NCBI GenBank assembly: GCA_028571685.1
Contig: CM053162.1
Location: 7,134,001 to 7,198,000 of the forward strand
Source of the DNA: Heterohyrax brucei
Lineage: Eukaryota; Chordata; Mammalia; Hyracoidea; Procaviidae
Reading direction: 5' to 3'
Length of the DNA: 64,000 bases
Shown: one piece after another, positions 21,691 to 34,050 of the stretch
Position numbering within the stretch: position 1 is the stretch's first letter
Layout: every line of letters begins with the position of its first letter
The notes under the pieces: model-generated
Databases searched by the model: none
The model's input: the letters and a program-made list of their open reading frames with translations, nothing else
Told to the model about the DNA's origin: nothing
Made by a program: the position numbers and the translations under genes

Positions 21691-24104
21691 ATGACTGGAA
21701 AGATGGGTGGACCTGTGAAAGCTAATCCAAGAGAGATATTTGACACCCTGATTTGTGAGGTCTCTCTATGCTGGTCTGTTAAGTGCATGTCTTGATGATT
21801 AACTTCCTCACTGAGTGACAGAACTGCTCCTAAAGCATACCTTTACTTTAATGGCTCCATGTAGGGCACAGACTATCCTTGCTCTGAGTCTTTTCTCATA
21901 TGTCTGTGGACACACATTAAACAAATACCAACAGTCAGACAAAATCTGGATTTATTTTTGCCTTGTTGCAATTTAGTAAAGAACAGAAAGACTAAGGAGG
22001 GTAATCTCTAATTTGAATGTATTCTGCCTGACCTCTGCTGTGACTCTTGCCTGGGTACAGCAGTTGGCCTTGTACCAGGAACAAACATGGACATTATCGT
22101 CATGTCTGTTACTTGTGTGGATGGACAGTCTTTGAGTCTAGCTTAACACTTCCCTGCTTACTCCCCCTGCCAGACCAGTACCTCTGCATTGAACGCTATG
22201 GGTGAGCCAAGAGGTATTTTGTTCCTTCCATACTTTCTTGAATTCCCTTATAGCCCAGGCTTTGAATTCCCTGGTGAATGAGAGATAGAGACAAAAATCA
22301 ATTTCGTTATCTTACAGTGGTGTCTGTCCTATGCTGACATAGCAGTAGTGATCTTCTGGGACAGCTCAAGCCTGCATAACTCCTCACCACTGTGCCTATA
22401 CCGCTGATAACGCCAGTGGCAGGTTACAGCCCATGCCCATTGCTTCTGTGGTGATGCAACAAGTCTTTTGGTCCCTCCAGCATTAAAGCTCTGATACTAG
22501 TTTCCCTGTGAGCTCTGAATTCCATGCAAAATTGCTTTGTTGACATTTAAAGGTCTCTATCAGTCTTGTCATGTGGCAAAAAGGGCTGCAAGAACCCACC
22601 CTTGCCTAGCTACATTTCAGCTGAACTTAAGACAAAACGCCTGCTACCTGGATGGCAAACCCAATGTTCCTTGCAGCTCTAAAATTCTCTGATCCTATGA
22701 TGCCTCCTGTTTGCCAGGTTCCTGAACTCTTCTGACCAGCAATGACTCACAGAAAATCCCATTAAAAGAGCCAGTGAAACCTGTAATGAAGCTTATAAGA
22801 AGACTGACAAAAGTTTTAGACATTTTCGATCATGAGCTGTTCTTCAAAAGACTTTCACTGCCCAAGAGGAGTTTAGGTGAAATGGAAAACACCATCCTCT
22901 GCGTGTGTCATGCACCAAGGGAAAGGAATGCAGTGGCCAATCTCTCTCTTGTGGATATTATTGGACTTCAGTCTTCTTATAGGCATAGAAAGATAGTCCA
23001 GATAAAACTGGAAGGCTTAGGATGGCTTTAGATTCCTCAGTCCTGTTCTGTCCTGATACTTCTCACAACCTCCATTCTAACTGCCAAATTAAGGACCTCA
23101 AATGATACCCTCAAGTAAGATAAATGAAGTAAGAACATGCCATCTTCCATCTAGCTCAAATATTTTGGCTTGAAATAACAGCCCTAGTGTTCTTTAATAT
23201 AAATTCCCTGAGAAGTTTCTCTTGTGTTCAGAACAACTTACCCTCCAGGTCTGATTTAACTACTGAACCCTTCTCTTACTGGGAAAGAACCCCAGGGCTC
23301 CCAGAGAAATGAAATGCTGATCTGTTTCTTGCAGGAATCAAAACTATAGGGCCTTTGGATGACTGGGGTTTCCAATTTCCCTGCCTAGACCATCAAAGCC
23401 CTCTGCAGGGACCCCGATGCCCTACAGCACAGCTGTGTGCCGGGTCCTTTCACTGTTTCCATATTGTGAATTTACTCCCAGTGAAACTTGCACAGAACAA
23501 TAGCACAGCCTGGGCAGGTGGCAGGGACCCAGCATAGCACCTTCAAGCCCACTGAGCCACGTCAGGAAACAAACATACTCCTGACCCAGTCTCCTGTAGA
23601 GCACAGCACTCATTGGAAGCTGAATAGATTTTTAATGTACTCACAGAGGGGCTGCACACTCTGTTCAAGTCCCTTTTAGTTCAATGAACTTGTCTCTCCA
23701 TTTCCCACCCATACCAAATAACAAGAATAACAAGTCCATCAATGTCTAAAGAAAAACCCAGCCAGGAAAGCCTCTCCCACTAATCACTAATGATGGGTTA
23801 CATTGATCAGGCCAAAGGAGGTTTCCATCTCAAAATTGCATTTTTGAAAAATCTGTCCTGAGCTGGTAGTTTGAGTAGGCTTCACTATTACCAGTGTGGG
23901 GATAAGGGGAAGAGACACTATCCAATGTCCTTTCTCCTTTCTTATCTTTAACGCACAGACATCTGGAGGGAACAAGTGGTACTTGATCATTTGACATTTT
24001 GCTTTTCATTGGTTGGCCAGAAGAGCAATGGGCTTAAGCAGCCATTCAGATGAGCAGAGGCTGAAGAAGGTGTTTAACAGATCCTGAGAATAAGAATACA
24101 GTGC
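21691..24104. other. No gene seen; 2.4 kb of unique sequence
   Basis: The longest stretch without a recognised repeat. Open frames (22774-23031, 23355-23537, 23422-23613, 23488-23679, 23787-23990) overlap on both strands and show no domain. If a host exon or conserved element exists in this part of the window it could be hidden here, but nothing in the sequence identifies one. Confidence 0.4.
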
Positions 24105-24300
24105 TTTGAACCATTAAACTAATAGAGACTTTGGAAGTCATGCAATTTCACAAATACCTTCACTTTACAGGTGAGATAACTGAGAGTAAGAAAGGTTACA
24201 TGATTAAGCCACAGTCACGTAACAGTATCTGAATAGACTGGGACTAGAAAGGAAGCCTCCTGACTCCCAGTCTTGACTCTTTTCACCACTAAAGGACACT
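24105..24300 (+). mobile_element. MIR SINE
   Basis: Well preserved MIR core: 'accttcactttacaggtgag', 'taactgagagtaagaaaggt', 'gccacagtcacgtaacagta', 'tgggactagaaaggaagcct', 'cctgactcccagtcttgact'. Confidence 0.8.
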
Positions 24301-25049
24301 AGACAAAAGATGTGATGAAAACATTTATTTTTGTCATCTATTCTATTGTACTTTTCTCCCAACATTCCCCCAGTCTCTGACTCTCCTACCTAAATCAACT
24401 TCTGTTTAAAAGAATAATACATCAAAAACAAGATTGTAGATCTGTTTCCTTTGAATTTTTCAAATCAAGTTTTATTGAAGTTCATTTGGAAGAGCTTGTG
24501 GTAAGACCAATGACATGATGTTTACCTCCCACAAGATGCTTCTACCCTGCTCACACACACAGTCAAACCTGGAGGCTGAGTCTTCTTTGCCTTTTTATAT
24601 CATAAAGTAGGAACTTGGCATTGTTGTTACGGCTTTGTAGGGCCACAGGCAACTCACTGCCTGGCCTAGTAGGTGAAAACGAGAAGTCATCTGCCAACAC
24701 TAGAGGTGTCGGGCAGTGCTGTGGTATGTGCTAGCGTGGTAGGACCGGCAGGTGCAGGCAATCCTGTAGGTTTTAAAAGGTGTTCTTGGTCTCTTACTCA
24801 ACAGTCCTTATAACACAGTGAATGTGCAAAGGAAATAATAATGGCAAAAAACGATGAGCTTGAAGGCTAACTTCCCTTACTCTCTCATACAATTAACTCG
24901 TCTGTCCCTGCTTCTCTCACTAACACAGAAAGGAATTTAAAAATAAGAGCACAATATGGAGATGTATGTCTAGCTTTGAATGTTGAGAAGGGAAGACAAA
25001 AGGACTGAAAGGGGATACTTCCCAGTTGATAATTAATCCCCAATACATT
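24301..25049. other. No gene seen; unique sequence
   Basis: No gene or repeat recognised. Confidence 0.4.
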
Positions 25050-25372
25050 TGCCAGATAAAATACAGAACAACCAGTTAAGTTGGAATTTCAAGTCAAAAA
25101 TTAGAATTAATTTTAAGTATGCCCCAAATGATACACAGGATATACTAGATATTCATGTTAACTGACACAGTGGCTGCAACAATGGGCTCAAACACAGCAA
25201 CAATTGTGGGGTTGTCCTCAGGATGGCGCAGGACGGGGCAGTGTTTTTGTTGTGCATTGGGTCTCAAGAAGTCAGAACTATCTCAAGAGAAACAACATAT
25301 CTTGTTCATCTGCACAAATTTTATCAGCATCATGCATTTTTATTTGCTGTATCTGGCAACCTAAGTTCCCAA
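25050..25372 (+). mobile_element. Palindromic MITE split by RTE tail
   Basis: The left arm ('ttgccagataaaatacagaa', 'ggaatttcaagtcaaaaatt', 'taagtatgccccaaatgata') and right arm ('ttgttcatctgcacaaattt', 'tttatttgctgtatctggca') are near-complementary, giving a long imperfect palindrome of the same family as 63502-63682. The arms are separated by an RTE 3' fragment. A non-autonomous DNA transposon; I do not name the family. Confidence 0.7.
25153..25307 (+). mobile_element. RTE (BovB-type) 3' end fragment
   Basis: Matches the RTE 3' terminus shared with 42.5-42.7 and 51.4-51.5 kb: 'gacacagtggctgcaacaat', 'gggctcaaacacagcaacaa', 'ggatggcgcaggacggggca' and 'gtgtttttgttgtgcattgg', then a diverged tail ending in AAACAAC. 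Heavily 5' truncated; inserted in the palindromic MITE. No protein remains. Confidence 0.88.
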
Positions 25373-25529
25373 GTAACTAATACAGACGTTCTATATATGT
25401 TTAAATCTCCTTTCCTCTCTTTTCATACCTACTTCAAAAATAAACACATTAAAACACCAAGGGGGCAAAACTCAAAGTCATAACCCTTTATTACTAACAC
25501 AGTTTTTAATCCTTGGAAAAAACTGAAGG

Positions 25530-25800
25530 TCATCATGCTTTAGGCCACTGCATCTAATCACCTGGAACCAAACCCAAACCAAACCAAGTGCTGTCAAGTC
25601 AATGCTGACTCATACTGACCTTATAGGACAGAGTAGAACTGCCCCATAGAGTTTCCAGGGAGTGCCTGGCAGATTTGAAGTGCCAACCTCCTGATGAGCA
25701 GATGCAGCACTTGGCCACTACCTGGAGGACTTGTTAAACTACAGATTGTTGGGCTCCATCCCCAGACTTTCAGATTCAGCACATCTGGGTAAGACCTAAC
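25530..25800 (-). mobile_element. MER5A-type MITE split by AfroSINE
   Basis: Left part 25530-25566 ('cactgcatctaatcacctgg') and right part 25720-25800 ('aggacttgttaaactacaga', 'ttgttgggctccatccccag', 'actttcagattcagcacatc') together read as one antisense MER5A once the SINE is ignored. Confidence 0.8.
25567..25719 (-). mobile_element. AfroSINE, antisense, short form, inside MER5A
   Basis: A/C-rich tail 'accaaacccaaaccaaacc' at the left, 'cttataggacagagtagaac', 'tgccccatagagtttccagg', and head 'gcagcacttggccact' at the right. Flanked by 'acctgga' at 25560-25566 and 25720-25726, a short target-site duplication. Confidence 0.93.
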
Positions 25801-27124
25801 TTTCTTCCTAACTTAAGGTTCCCTTGTGATAAAGATACTGATGGCATGGACTCTGGTTTGAGGAAGGGGTTCTGATCCAGGAGCTAGGAGACTATGGTTC
25901 TCGTTGCTATGTTGCTTCTTACTAGCTATACAACCTTAGATAAAGGATTTAGAACTTCTTAATTGTTTTTAAAAACATGATATACGATTACGTTCTCAGT
26001 ATAAAAAAAAAATTAAACAATCTGAACACAAGTAAGTTACTTCCAAGTATCTTTAGTTATCTGGTCTGTAGAAGAATTTATTTGCTGAAGCTGATAGAGT
26101 TGTTCAGCCATTCAACAAGGCCCAGGGACCCAGGGAGGTTACAAGGCTTCTCTGAGGAGACAGAGCACTATGGCTTTGTCTTACCCTACTTCAACTGGAG
26201 CAGCCCCATTTCTCACTGCATTTTGGTAGGAGACTGGCTATAAAAAAGGATTCACCAGTTTTTTTAAAAAAAAGTTTGAAAGTCATCAAACATCACCTTG
26301 GAAGAACCCCTTCTAAGTGCCTACGATCACGGCTCAACTTCACTGTGCTTCTCACCCTGTGTTATTTTCCCAGGTGCTCTGCCTTGTAACTCTATCCGTA
26401 AGTGATTCTTTGCATCTCACAGAAATAACTGATTCCTAGTTTACATGCTGACACACATTAAAGTCATCAAGATTGTTCACACCAGGTACTAGACGACAGA
26501 ATCAGCAGACTGGAGTCAGGTGGATACAGGAAATATATACGGTATGTCCTGGAGGGTATGTCCAGCTCTGCCCACACTCTGAGGAAGTTCCAGAACACTG
26601 CTGAAGAAGGCAGGACATCCTAACTTAAGAACTAGAAATGCAGGTGTAGGCAAAGTTAAAGCAGGCATAGGGGCCAGATCTGCATTGAAGAGCAGAATCT
26701 TCAAAGCTATTAGACAGGTCAGGTAGCACACAGGGAGCAGTATGAATGCATCCAAATGACCTCACCAAGTTAGTCTCTTGAATGCTCCTCACTTCAGAAT
26801 AAGCAGGTCTGAGTGAAGTGGCAGCCTCCGGCTTGCTGCCCCATCTGCGTAGATCATCTGTTACCGGGAGACACACTTTGGTCCAGCTTCAGAGCATGGG
26901 CCCTTTCACAGGGCTCAGGGCATGCAGCCTCAGGAACAGGCAGGCGAGGCACATGCAGAGAAAGAAAAGACCTCGGTGATCCAGCCCCTAAGGGATTAGC
27001 AGATGGAATGCCATGCCCTCAGGACACCAGTGCTGGTCCTTTCCCAAAATTTGGTAAAATTATCTCTAGCATTTTTCTGCTTTTCATGTTATCCCCCCGT
27101 CCCCTGACCAGAACACACTGTTCT
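25801..27124. other. No gene seen; unique sequence
   Basis: Open frames at 26516-26755, 26625-26876 and 26813-27187 overlap on both strands without domains. No repeat recognised with confidence. Confidence 0.4.
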
Positions 27125-27275
27125 TCCCTTTCTCTGGAGAATGTCACGGTAGGAAAGAACGTCAAAGATCTATCAGTTGGCAGATAAGATGGATTAAACT
27201 GAGGTTCAGGGAATTTAGGGGGCACCCAAAGTCACAAACATAGTAAGGATCAGTTTGGGCCAGACAGGTATGTGG
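27125..27275 (+). mobile_element. MIR SINE relic
   Basis: MIR-like order 'ggcagataagatggattaaa', 'ctgaggttcagggaatttag', 'cacccaaagtcacaaacata', 'gtaaggatcagtttgggcca'. Diverged. Confidence 0.65.
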
Positions 27276-29279
27276 TCCAGCTATTTACCCTAACTTTCAG
27301 ACACAGGGGATGTCTTCCACTGCATGGAATCCCTCTTTCCTGCCAGCAGCCAGATGCCCAGAGTACCAGTGCTGGTTCCTTTTCTTGCCTCTTCCTCTTC
27401 ATCCCTTCCCTGGCTGTCCCCAAGTGTCTGGGCTGCCAGGAGCCTACTGCCTACACATCTTACATGAAACTTCAAAAGACAACAGTGCTGTAAACAGTAT
27501 TGTTTTTAATAAAAATCCCTGAGTCTGGCAACCCAGCTGTTTGTGTGCCTGCCTTAATTTAATCAGAGTGCTGGTTCTTTCAATCTGTGGCATGAAATAA
27601 ACAACACTGACAGAGATTCTTGACTTGGGTAGAAAACTCCAACTATAATTACAGGAGATCAGCTATCCCTACACTCTTGACAAAATGGTTCTGGATGGAG
27701 GACACTGCAGCTAACACGCTATTTCTGAGTTGGAAGGCTTGGCCATGTTATTGACTAGGGAATCTTCTAAAATGGGATTCATGGGAATGGGAGTGGGGGG
27801 TGCACACAGCTTGGAGTCGTTACCAGAATGGGTGGCTGCCGTGAGAAAGCTGCAGGAAGCACGCTCGTGAGTGTTGGCAACCGAAACAGAATAAAGTAGT
27901 ATTTAAAGGCAATCAGTCAGAATTACTTTCAATATATAAATATTTGGGGAAATGATTAGTTCATTTTAATTACTTCACTAACATTGATAACAATATTTTA
28001 GCAAGCACAGCTTTCCAAAGGGGATTGCAAGGTGGCACCAATTCTATTCCCGGCACTCAAGTCTCTTGGAAAGACAGTCATTGTCTACTCAGTGGACACA
28101 CAGGAGGAATGGAAGTAGAGAGGGAAAAAGGATTGTGTCAGCCTTGCAAAGCCAGGTGTAGCAGATCTGTCCTGTTTCCAACCCAGCTCCAACCTGAAGT
28201 CTCATTAGATCTTAAACATTTAACGTTCTTTGGTCTAAGACCGCTGTAACTGAGCCAACTCACTCAGAATCTAAAACCATTTACAGTCAAATATTTCTCC
28301 TATCCTATCTGTGTTCCATTTAAATAAACCAATGGAATGCAGATATTTCTCCATTCTAGATCTAATGATGATTAAGAAACATATACAAACATCTACCATA
28401 AAGAGGTAGTTGCTATTGCTAAGAACTGCATTAAAGAAACTCCATTACTTCTTGAATCACTTTGTAGATTTTATTAACTCAACAAGCTAAGCACAAATAC
28501 TGTACTTGTAAGCAGAGAGAAGACAGGACATAAACAACATCTGTAAACCACATTACTCAGCAAACAATTTCATTAGTATCAATTACTTGGGGAACTAACA
28601 AAGTCTTTGACAAAGTAGGTGTCTAATTTGATATAGCAAAGAGGGAAGAGGAGAAAACAGTGTTATCTCAATATCCAGACTGTTACCTGGAAATTGAGGT
28701 GACAGGTGACAGATTTACAGAGGTGAATGTTACGGTCACAAATACAAGTTTTGGATTCAAAATGGACAGATAGCCACTAGGACTGCCTGCTTTCCTTCCA
28801 TACTGCATCCTCGCTCCCTCCCTTCCTCCTTCTATCCCTTTGTTCTTTCCAGACCACATCATTTCAGTGGAACTGAAACACTGTGAGAAGTGATAGCTGC
28901 TGAGCCTCAGCATTGGTCTTTCCCGGTAAGTTTCATAGGCTGCAGTCCGCGGAATTTATTAATGTTCCATAATTACAATCTGAAGACCCATAAATCCTCA
29001 AAGACAAGTGCTGTCCTTGTTTCTTCATCTCCTACCCTTTCTATCAGGAATTTCCAGTCTACCATAGGGCAGTCACTGGAGGAGGTAGAAGGATATAATT
29101 CTGTGTCTAACTCTAGGGGTTCAACATGAAGCACGTAGTCAGGACTAACTCCATTTCTTTACCTATGTTTTCTTAAACGTCCTGGCTTCCTAGTACTCCC
29201 TGGCCCCAGAAAGTCACACATTAATTTTAAAGTGTTACAGATAGAATCTTTACAGCCTTTATAGCAGATTTTTTTTTCC
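27276..29279. other. No gene seen; 2 kb of unique sequence
   Basis: Short overlapping frames only. No repeat family recognised. Nothing in the sequence supports an exon. Confidence 0.4.
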
Positions 29280-29630
29280 CCTCAGAATCATCAAAACAAG
29301 CCAGTTGCCAGCCCCCTACCCAGATGACTACCACCAAGAGCCTCCAGATAGATCACTCCCCATCCCAAATTCAGATGCCTATCTCCTCAAAGATACCCCA
29401 CAACTGCCCACATTCTTTCATCCTTCACACCTAATGTTTACCATTAGCTACCCAGTATGAACGTCCAGCCTGACTCAAGGAAGCACAGGTTTTGAGGATG
29501 TGAATTTCCCCTGTCCCTCGCGTGCTGGCATGCAAAAATAAACCTCTTGGTCATTTACTATACCCCTGTCTCAGTAGTGGCTTTGCAGCAGGTGGCTTCA
29601 ACTAGTGTTTTACAGTGACAAACACAGGAG
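29280..29630 (+). mobile_element. Possible ERV LTR relic
   Basis: The right end resembles a retroviral U5: 'gcaaaaataaacctcttggt' holds a polyadenylation signal, followed about 35 bp later by 'ctgtctcagtagtggctttg' before a CA-type end. The pyrimidine- and C-rich upstream part would be U3. No internal retroviral sequence or clear target duplication was seen, so this is tentative. Confidence 0.35.
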
Positions 29631-30154
29631 AAAATTTACTATTAGTTTTGAAGTGCCACTACATTTTCCTGCCCTGGGCTGACCCTCAGCCTGACGTCTA
29701 GCAGGATGCCGGCTGTGCAGAAGGCGTGGGTCCAGGAATCACGAGGCTGTGTCAGGGGGACTAGTCGTTTTCAGATCTGTCCAGGTTGAGGAATCTTGCA
29801 GCAACTCCTTTCACATAAACAAGGCAAATGCCACCTACAATTCTGTTCTGTTTGTGGCACAAAATTGTCTTTAGGATTCAGTTCTAAACACATAATTGGG
29901 GAGGGAATAGAAAGGAGCAACCCTGTGCTCTGCTGGACTTCCGTGCGCTTTGCTATTCTAATGCTGTAGGGATAGGGGCAAAAACTACAATCAAGGCGTG
30001 GGGTTACTGGGTGCCCCCTTCCCAGTGGAGGGGAGAAGAACATCATCTCCTCCTGATATTGGTGCTGGCTGCAGCCTCCTCACTGTTAGCTGGCTTTGGC
30101 AGCTGACAACTCCACACACATACACACCTCCATGTCACAGAACCACATACTTCA
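29631..30154. other. No gene seen; unique sequence
   Basis: No gene or repeat recognised. A 91-codon minus frame (29771-30046) has no known domain. Confidence 0.4.
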
Positions 30155-30640
30155 TGTCTTAGTTAGCCAGTGCTGTTTTAACGGAAATACCACAAGTAGA
30201 TGGCTTTAAAGAGAGAGACTGTGTCGCAATCCAGTAGGCTAAAAGTCCGAACTCAGGGTGTCCGCTCCAGGGGAAAGCTTTCTAGGTTGGATATAGAAAA
30301 AGGTCCTGGTTTTCAGTTTGCCCCTAAACTGGGGTCTTCTGAGGCCCAGGAACCCCAGTCCTTTCCAAAGGACCTGCTCAGTCCCCAGTCCCAATTCTTT
30401 CTGATGGTACGAGGTCCCTAAATCATAGCTTGCTTCTCCTTCTTGTATGTTAGAAGAGGCTGCCCCAAGCTACAGTACAATCCCATACATTAAGTCCTGC
30501 CCCACCAACTCAACTGCCACCCATCCTCCCTCATTAACATCACAGAGGCAGAGATTACAGTGTACATATTACCAGGAATCATGGCCCAGTCAACTTTCTG
30601 TACATGTTTTTTAGGGCAACACTATTCTATCAGGGACACA
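30155..30640 (-). mobile_element. MaLR-type LTR, antisense
   Basis: Starts 'tgtcttagttagccagtgct', then 'ggaaataccacaagtagatg', 'gctttaaagagagagactgt', 'cgaactcagggtgtccgctc', and towards the end 'accaggaatcatggcccagt' and a diverged 'gggacaca' end. Same family as 38.1, 41.1 and 45.3 kb, but more diverged in the middle. Solo LTR, no internal region. Confidence 0.8.
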
Positions 30641-30754
30641 CATGTACAGAAAGATGCTCACAGAAGAGCCACTTGGAAATCCTCCAGCCAGCCTCTTCTC
30701 CCCAGCTCCTCAGATGCTTGATGAAATAAAATCGTGAAATTCCAGAAAACTTCT

Positions 30755-31374
30755 TGTCATGGATTGAATTGTGTCCCTCTGTAAATGTGCATAACTGTTT
30801 GACTGGGCCATGATTCTCAGCACTGTGTGATTGCCCTCCATTTTGTGATTTTTCTGATGCTGTAAATCCTAATCTCTGCATGTAGTTAACCGAGAGGATT
30901 ATGTTAACGAGCATGTTAAAGAGCATTAGGGTGGGACTATAACACCGACTCCACAGCACTTGGCTTGGCTATAACACCCTTTCTAGGATTACCTCTTAAT
31001 GCCAATATCAATGGAGTTTCCCTGGAGCGTGGCTTGTACCACCTTTAATCCTTTCATCCCACAAGACGTAAAATTAAAGGAAAGCAAACAGAGTTGGGAA
31101 CTTCATACCTCATGCCACCAAGAAAGCAGCACAGGGTGTAGATCGCATCCTTCGGACCCAAGGTTCTTGTGCCCAGCTGCTCCCTGACCAAAGAGTGACA
31201 CAACACAAGGACCTTCCTCTTGCTCTGCTGACAAAGAGGGAACACCCTTCACCTAGAGAGAGCACATCCTGAGATGGGACTTTCAGCGTACTGCACCGTG
31301 ACAAAATAAATTTTTCTTCTTAAAGCCACCCATTTGAGGCATTTCTGTTAAAGCAGCACTGGGTGACTAGGACA
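30755..31374 (+). mobile_element. MaLR-type solo LTR
   Basis: About 620 bp from 'tgtcatggattgaattgtgt' to 'gcactgggtgactaggaca'. Internal blocks include 'gggccatgattctcagcact', 'attgccctccattttgtgat', 'gccaccaagaaagcagcaca'-like sequence and 'aataaatttttcttcttaaa' with a polyadenylation signal near 31304. Flanking 5-mers are CTTCT (30750-30754) and CTGCT (31375-31379), one mismatch. It faces the antisense LTR at 30155-30640 across 114 bp. Frames inside are not genes. Confidence 0.85.
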
Positions 31375-33544
31375 CTGCTTCTCCTCTTTCCCCCCTCCTT
31401 TGGGGGAACAGGCTATTGTACTCTGTCATTAGATCCTTAGCAGTCTTTAGCTTAGAAATGTACAGTGGCAACTGTGTACCAGGCATCATGCTTGAAAGGA
31501 TGCAGTACTTTGTTTTTGGAAATCTTTGTGGTTAAAAGACAATGTCCACAGAAACAAACTGCTAAAACTACTGGACAGACACACTATGGGTAACGGCATG
31601 GGCTGCCACACAGAAGCCCAGGAGAAAACGATTAAAACACCCTTGGGAGACCCTGAAATACTCACAGAGGGAGTGATGGTCCCACGTTGTTTTAAAGAAT
31701 GCGAAGGGGTTGCAGGAGGGCAGGGGAGTGAAGCGTGCTATGGTTACAGTGACTCCGGGTGCAAAGTCATACCCACGCCTGGCCTGGCCAGGGGACCAGA
31801 ATACAGTAGTACGGACCAGCAGCTGCTAGATAGGTTTACAAAACTTAGGACACATGAAACATCACTGATCCTGGAGTTTCCCCTAGCTGGGGTTAGAAAT
31901 CCATGAAGGTTCTTAGGAGAGCAATAGTGTATTTCATTTTAAAAACAGAATTCTAAAGGAACAATCATAGTCAGAAATAAGAAAGTCCATGCTTCTGTTT
32001 ATGACAGAGTCACAGGTACACCCTCCATTAAAGGCAAAACGGTGAGCTGATACACAGAACGCACAGGAAGAGCAGCAGAAGGAAGAGGCCCAAAGGGTAT
32101 GACCAACTGAAACCCCTTCGCTCTGATTTCCAGACCCCCCCAAAGGAAGGAGTTGGATTGGCTGGCCACACAGGTGGCTGGGCACGTCTCTTCGAACCCG
32201 CTGCCGGGCAGTCAGCACCTTGGGGGTGCCATCCGTCCCGCCCTCCCTCACCTGCGCGACCCTGGCAAACGCCTGTCTGACTTTACCCTCCTTTCTCACT
32301 CCTGGTCCTTCTTGCTATTTAGCCAAAGAAACCCCCTTCCCCTGCCTCTTCCAGGCTAATTGCAGAGATCCTGAGCCGCTAGAGCCTGCTGTTAACAAAA
32401 GATTAGCCCTTTCTGCAGGAAAAGGCATTAAGAAAGGAGAGATTTTTGTTTTTAAGTCAGATGAAAGTAAGCCCAAGGAGAGGAGTGTTTGACCCTCCAA
32501 CACGCTTCCCCCGGCCTCCCTCAGCAGTACTTAAAGGCGCTTCCAAAGGGAGGCTTTGTGAATGCCAAATGAAGCCCGGGCCTTGTCTGCTCCAGAAGAA
32601 AGCGGAGCCGGGCTTTCATACCTGTGAGTTCCTTGATGGCAGGTACTCCCACCGGCCCAGTGCTGCTGCTGCACCGCTTCAGACGCCTCCCTGACCTTCT
32701 CAAGGTCACACTGTGCAGCAGGCTGTGTGTCTCTCCCAGGGACCAGCTGAGGAGCTGAAAGGGCAGGTTTTGTTTTCTATTTCTCCTCAGTGACAGTGGA
32801 GTACTGGCCCGGGGCAGAAACTCCTGAAGCTCCCAGCCGAGCAGTTCCAGTTACCGACTGGAACACTCCGCATTCTGGGAGGAATACTGGAACTATGTCT
32901 TATCAGCTACTCAGTCACTCTGGTGCACTTTTGTACCACCGAGTTAGGCAACTCGGGCCTGTGCAGAGGATGACAGTGGAGACAGTAAGTGCAGATGGTA
33001 AGCGCCTGTTCCCAGCAGCAATGAGACACTCTTCACGCTTGCCTAGGCTTCTCCAATGGAATTTGATGTCAGTACTTCGCCCTCTTGCTAGATTTTGCTT
33101 TGCAGCTAGCATTTGCCCAGATGTCTGTCCTTTATTTGTTTCTGACATCTGTGATTTCTGTCATGGCCTGCACCTCTGGTTGGTAGGGTGATGTTGCTCC
33201 TCAGGTGTTCCCAGGAGCTTCTAGAAGGCCCAGATAATATCTAGGTCATGTCTGTATCACCACACAGCCTGCCTGGCCCTGTACTTTGCACGGAACTGTC
33301 ACTCGCTGCTTGCTAAGTTGTTTCTTTTTTTCCAAGTGTCATTTCTGATGCATGATAGACACATTCTCTTTGTGATGATGGTAATCTCACTCTGGAAAAG
33401 CTTCATGTAGGGGAATTGCTTTACCCACCACTGAAAAGTCCACACACATTTATGGTACTATACAAGGCAGTAGCTACCAAAGTATCTGCAAGTGAATCTG
33501 GATCCTGCGGTGGTGGTATCTGTGGAGCAGAAGTATGTAACTAC
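31375..33544. other. No gene seen; unique sequence with mild GC rise
   Basis: GC and CpG rise modestly between about 32180 and 33010. Many short overlapping frames, including 133 codons at 32790-33191 (+) and 121 codons at 31934-32299 (-), have no recognised domain. This could be an eroded regulatory or exonic segment, but nothing identifies one. Confidence 0.35.
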
Positions 33545-33655
33545 AAGATTGAGTCTAAGTTAGAAACATTGTGTACACAGTCTGTGTGGCTTGGGCAAGG
33601 CATTTCCCATAGTTGAGCCTCAGCTTTCTCATCTCAAATGAAGTGATATTGGTTT
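33545..33655 (+). mobile_element. MIR SINE relic
   Basis: 'tgtggcttgggcaaggcatt', 'agttgagcctcagctttctc', 'atctcaaatgaagtgatatt' match the MIR core order. Confidence 0.6.
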
Positions 33656-33839
33656 ATACCCCAGAAAGCTAATGTGGAGAACTTTGTTAATTTCACAGTA
33701 GATGCTAAGTATATATACAAATATATATCTATTTACCTGCAACTGATTGTTATCAGGTACATAAGCAGAAGATTAAAATTATACCTGGAACATTCTTCAC
33801 ATCTTCATGTGTATGAATGCTATACATTTTGCAAGGCTT

Positions 33840-34050
33840 ATTACCTCCTTCCACAAGCTGCACCCCAACTCTGTCTCTCTCCTGAACAGACTGATTCTGC
33901 CCTCCTTGGAAGTCTCAGAAATTTAATACCTATTTCTGTTATAGCACTTACCACTTTCTAACATCAAGTAGAGACTATCAGCTTCTCACAGGTAGGGTAG
34001 AGTCTTGTCCACACTCAGTAAACACTTCACTCAAATGAACCACAGGGAGA
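33840..34050 (+). mobile_element. L2 LINE 3' end relic
   Basis: L2 3'UTR pattern with 'tattaccccct'-like pyrimidine part, 'tctgttatagcacttaccac', 'tagagactatcagcttctca', 'ggtagggtagagtcttgtcc', 'cactcagtaaacacttcact'. Non-coding. Confidence 0.65.

Noticed and set aside
30155..31374. A provirus with two LTRs
   Set aside because: The LTRs face opposite ways, have no internal region, and the second has its own target duplication.
32790..33191. 133-codon frame as a host gene
   Set aside because: No domain, overlapping frames on both strands, and only a mild GC rise; insufficient support.
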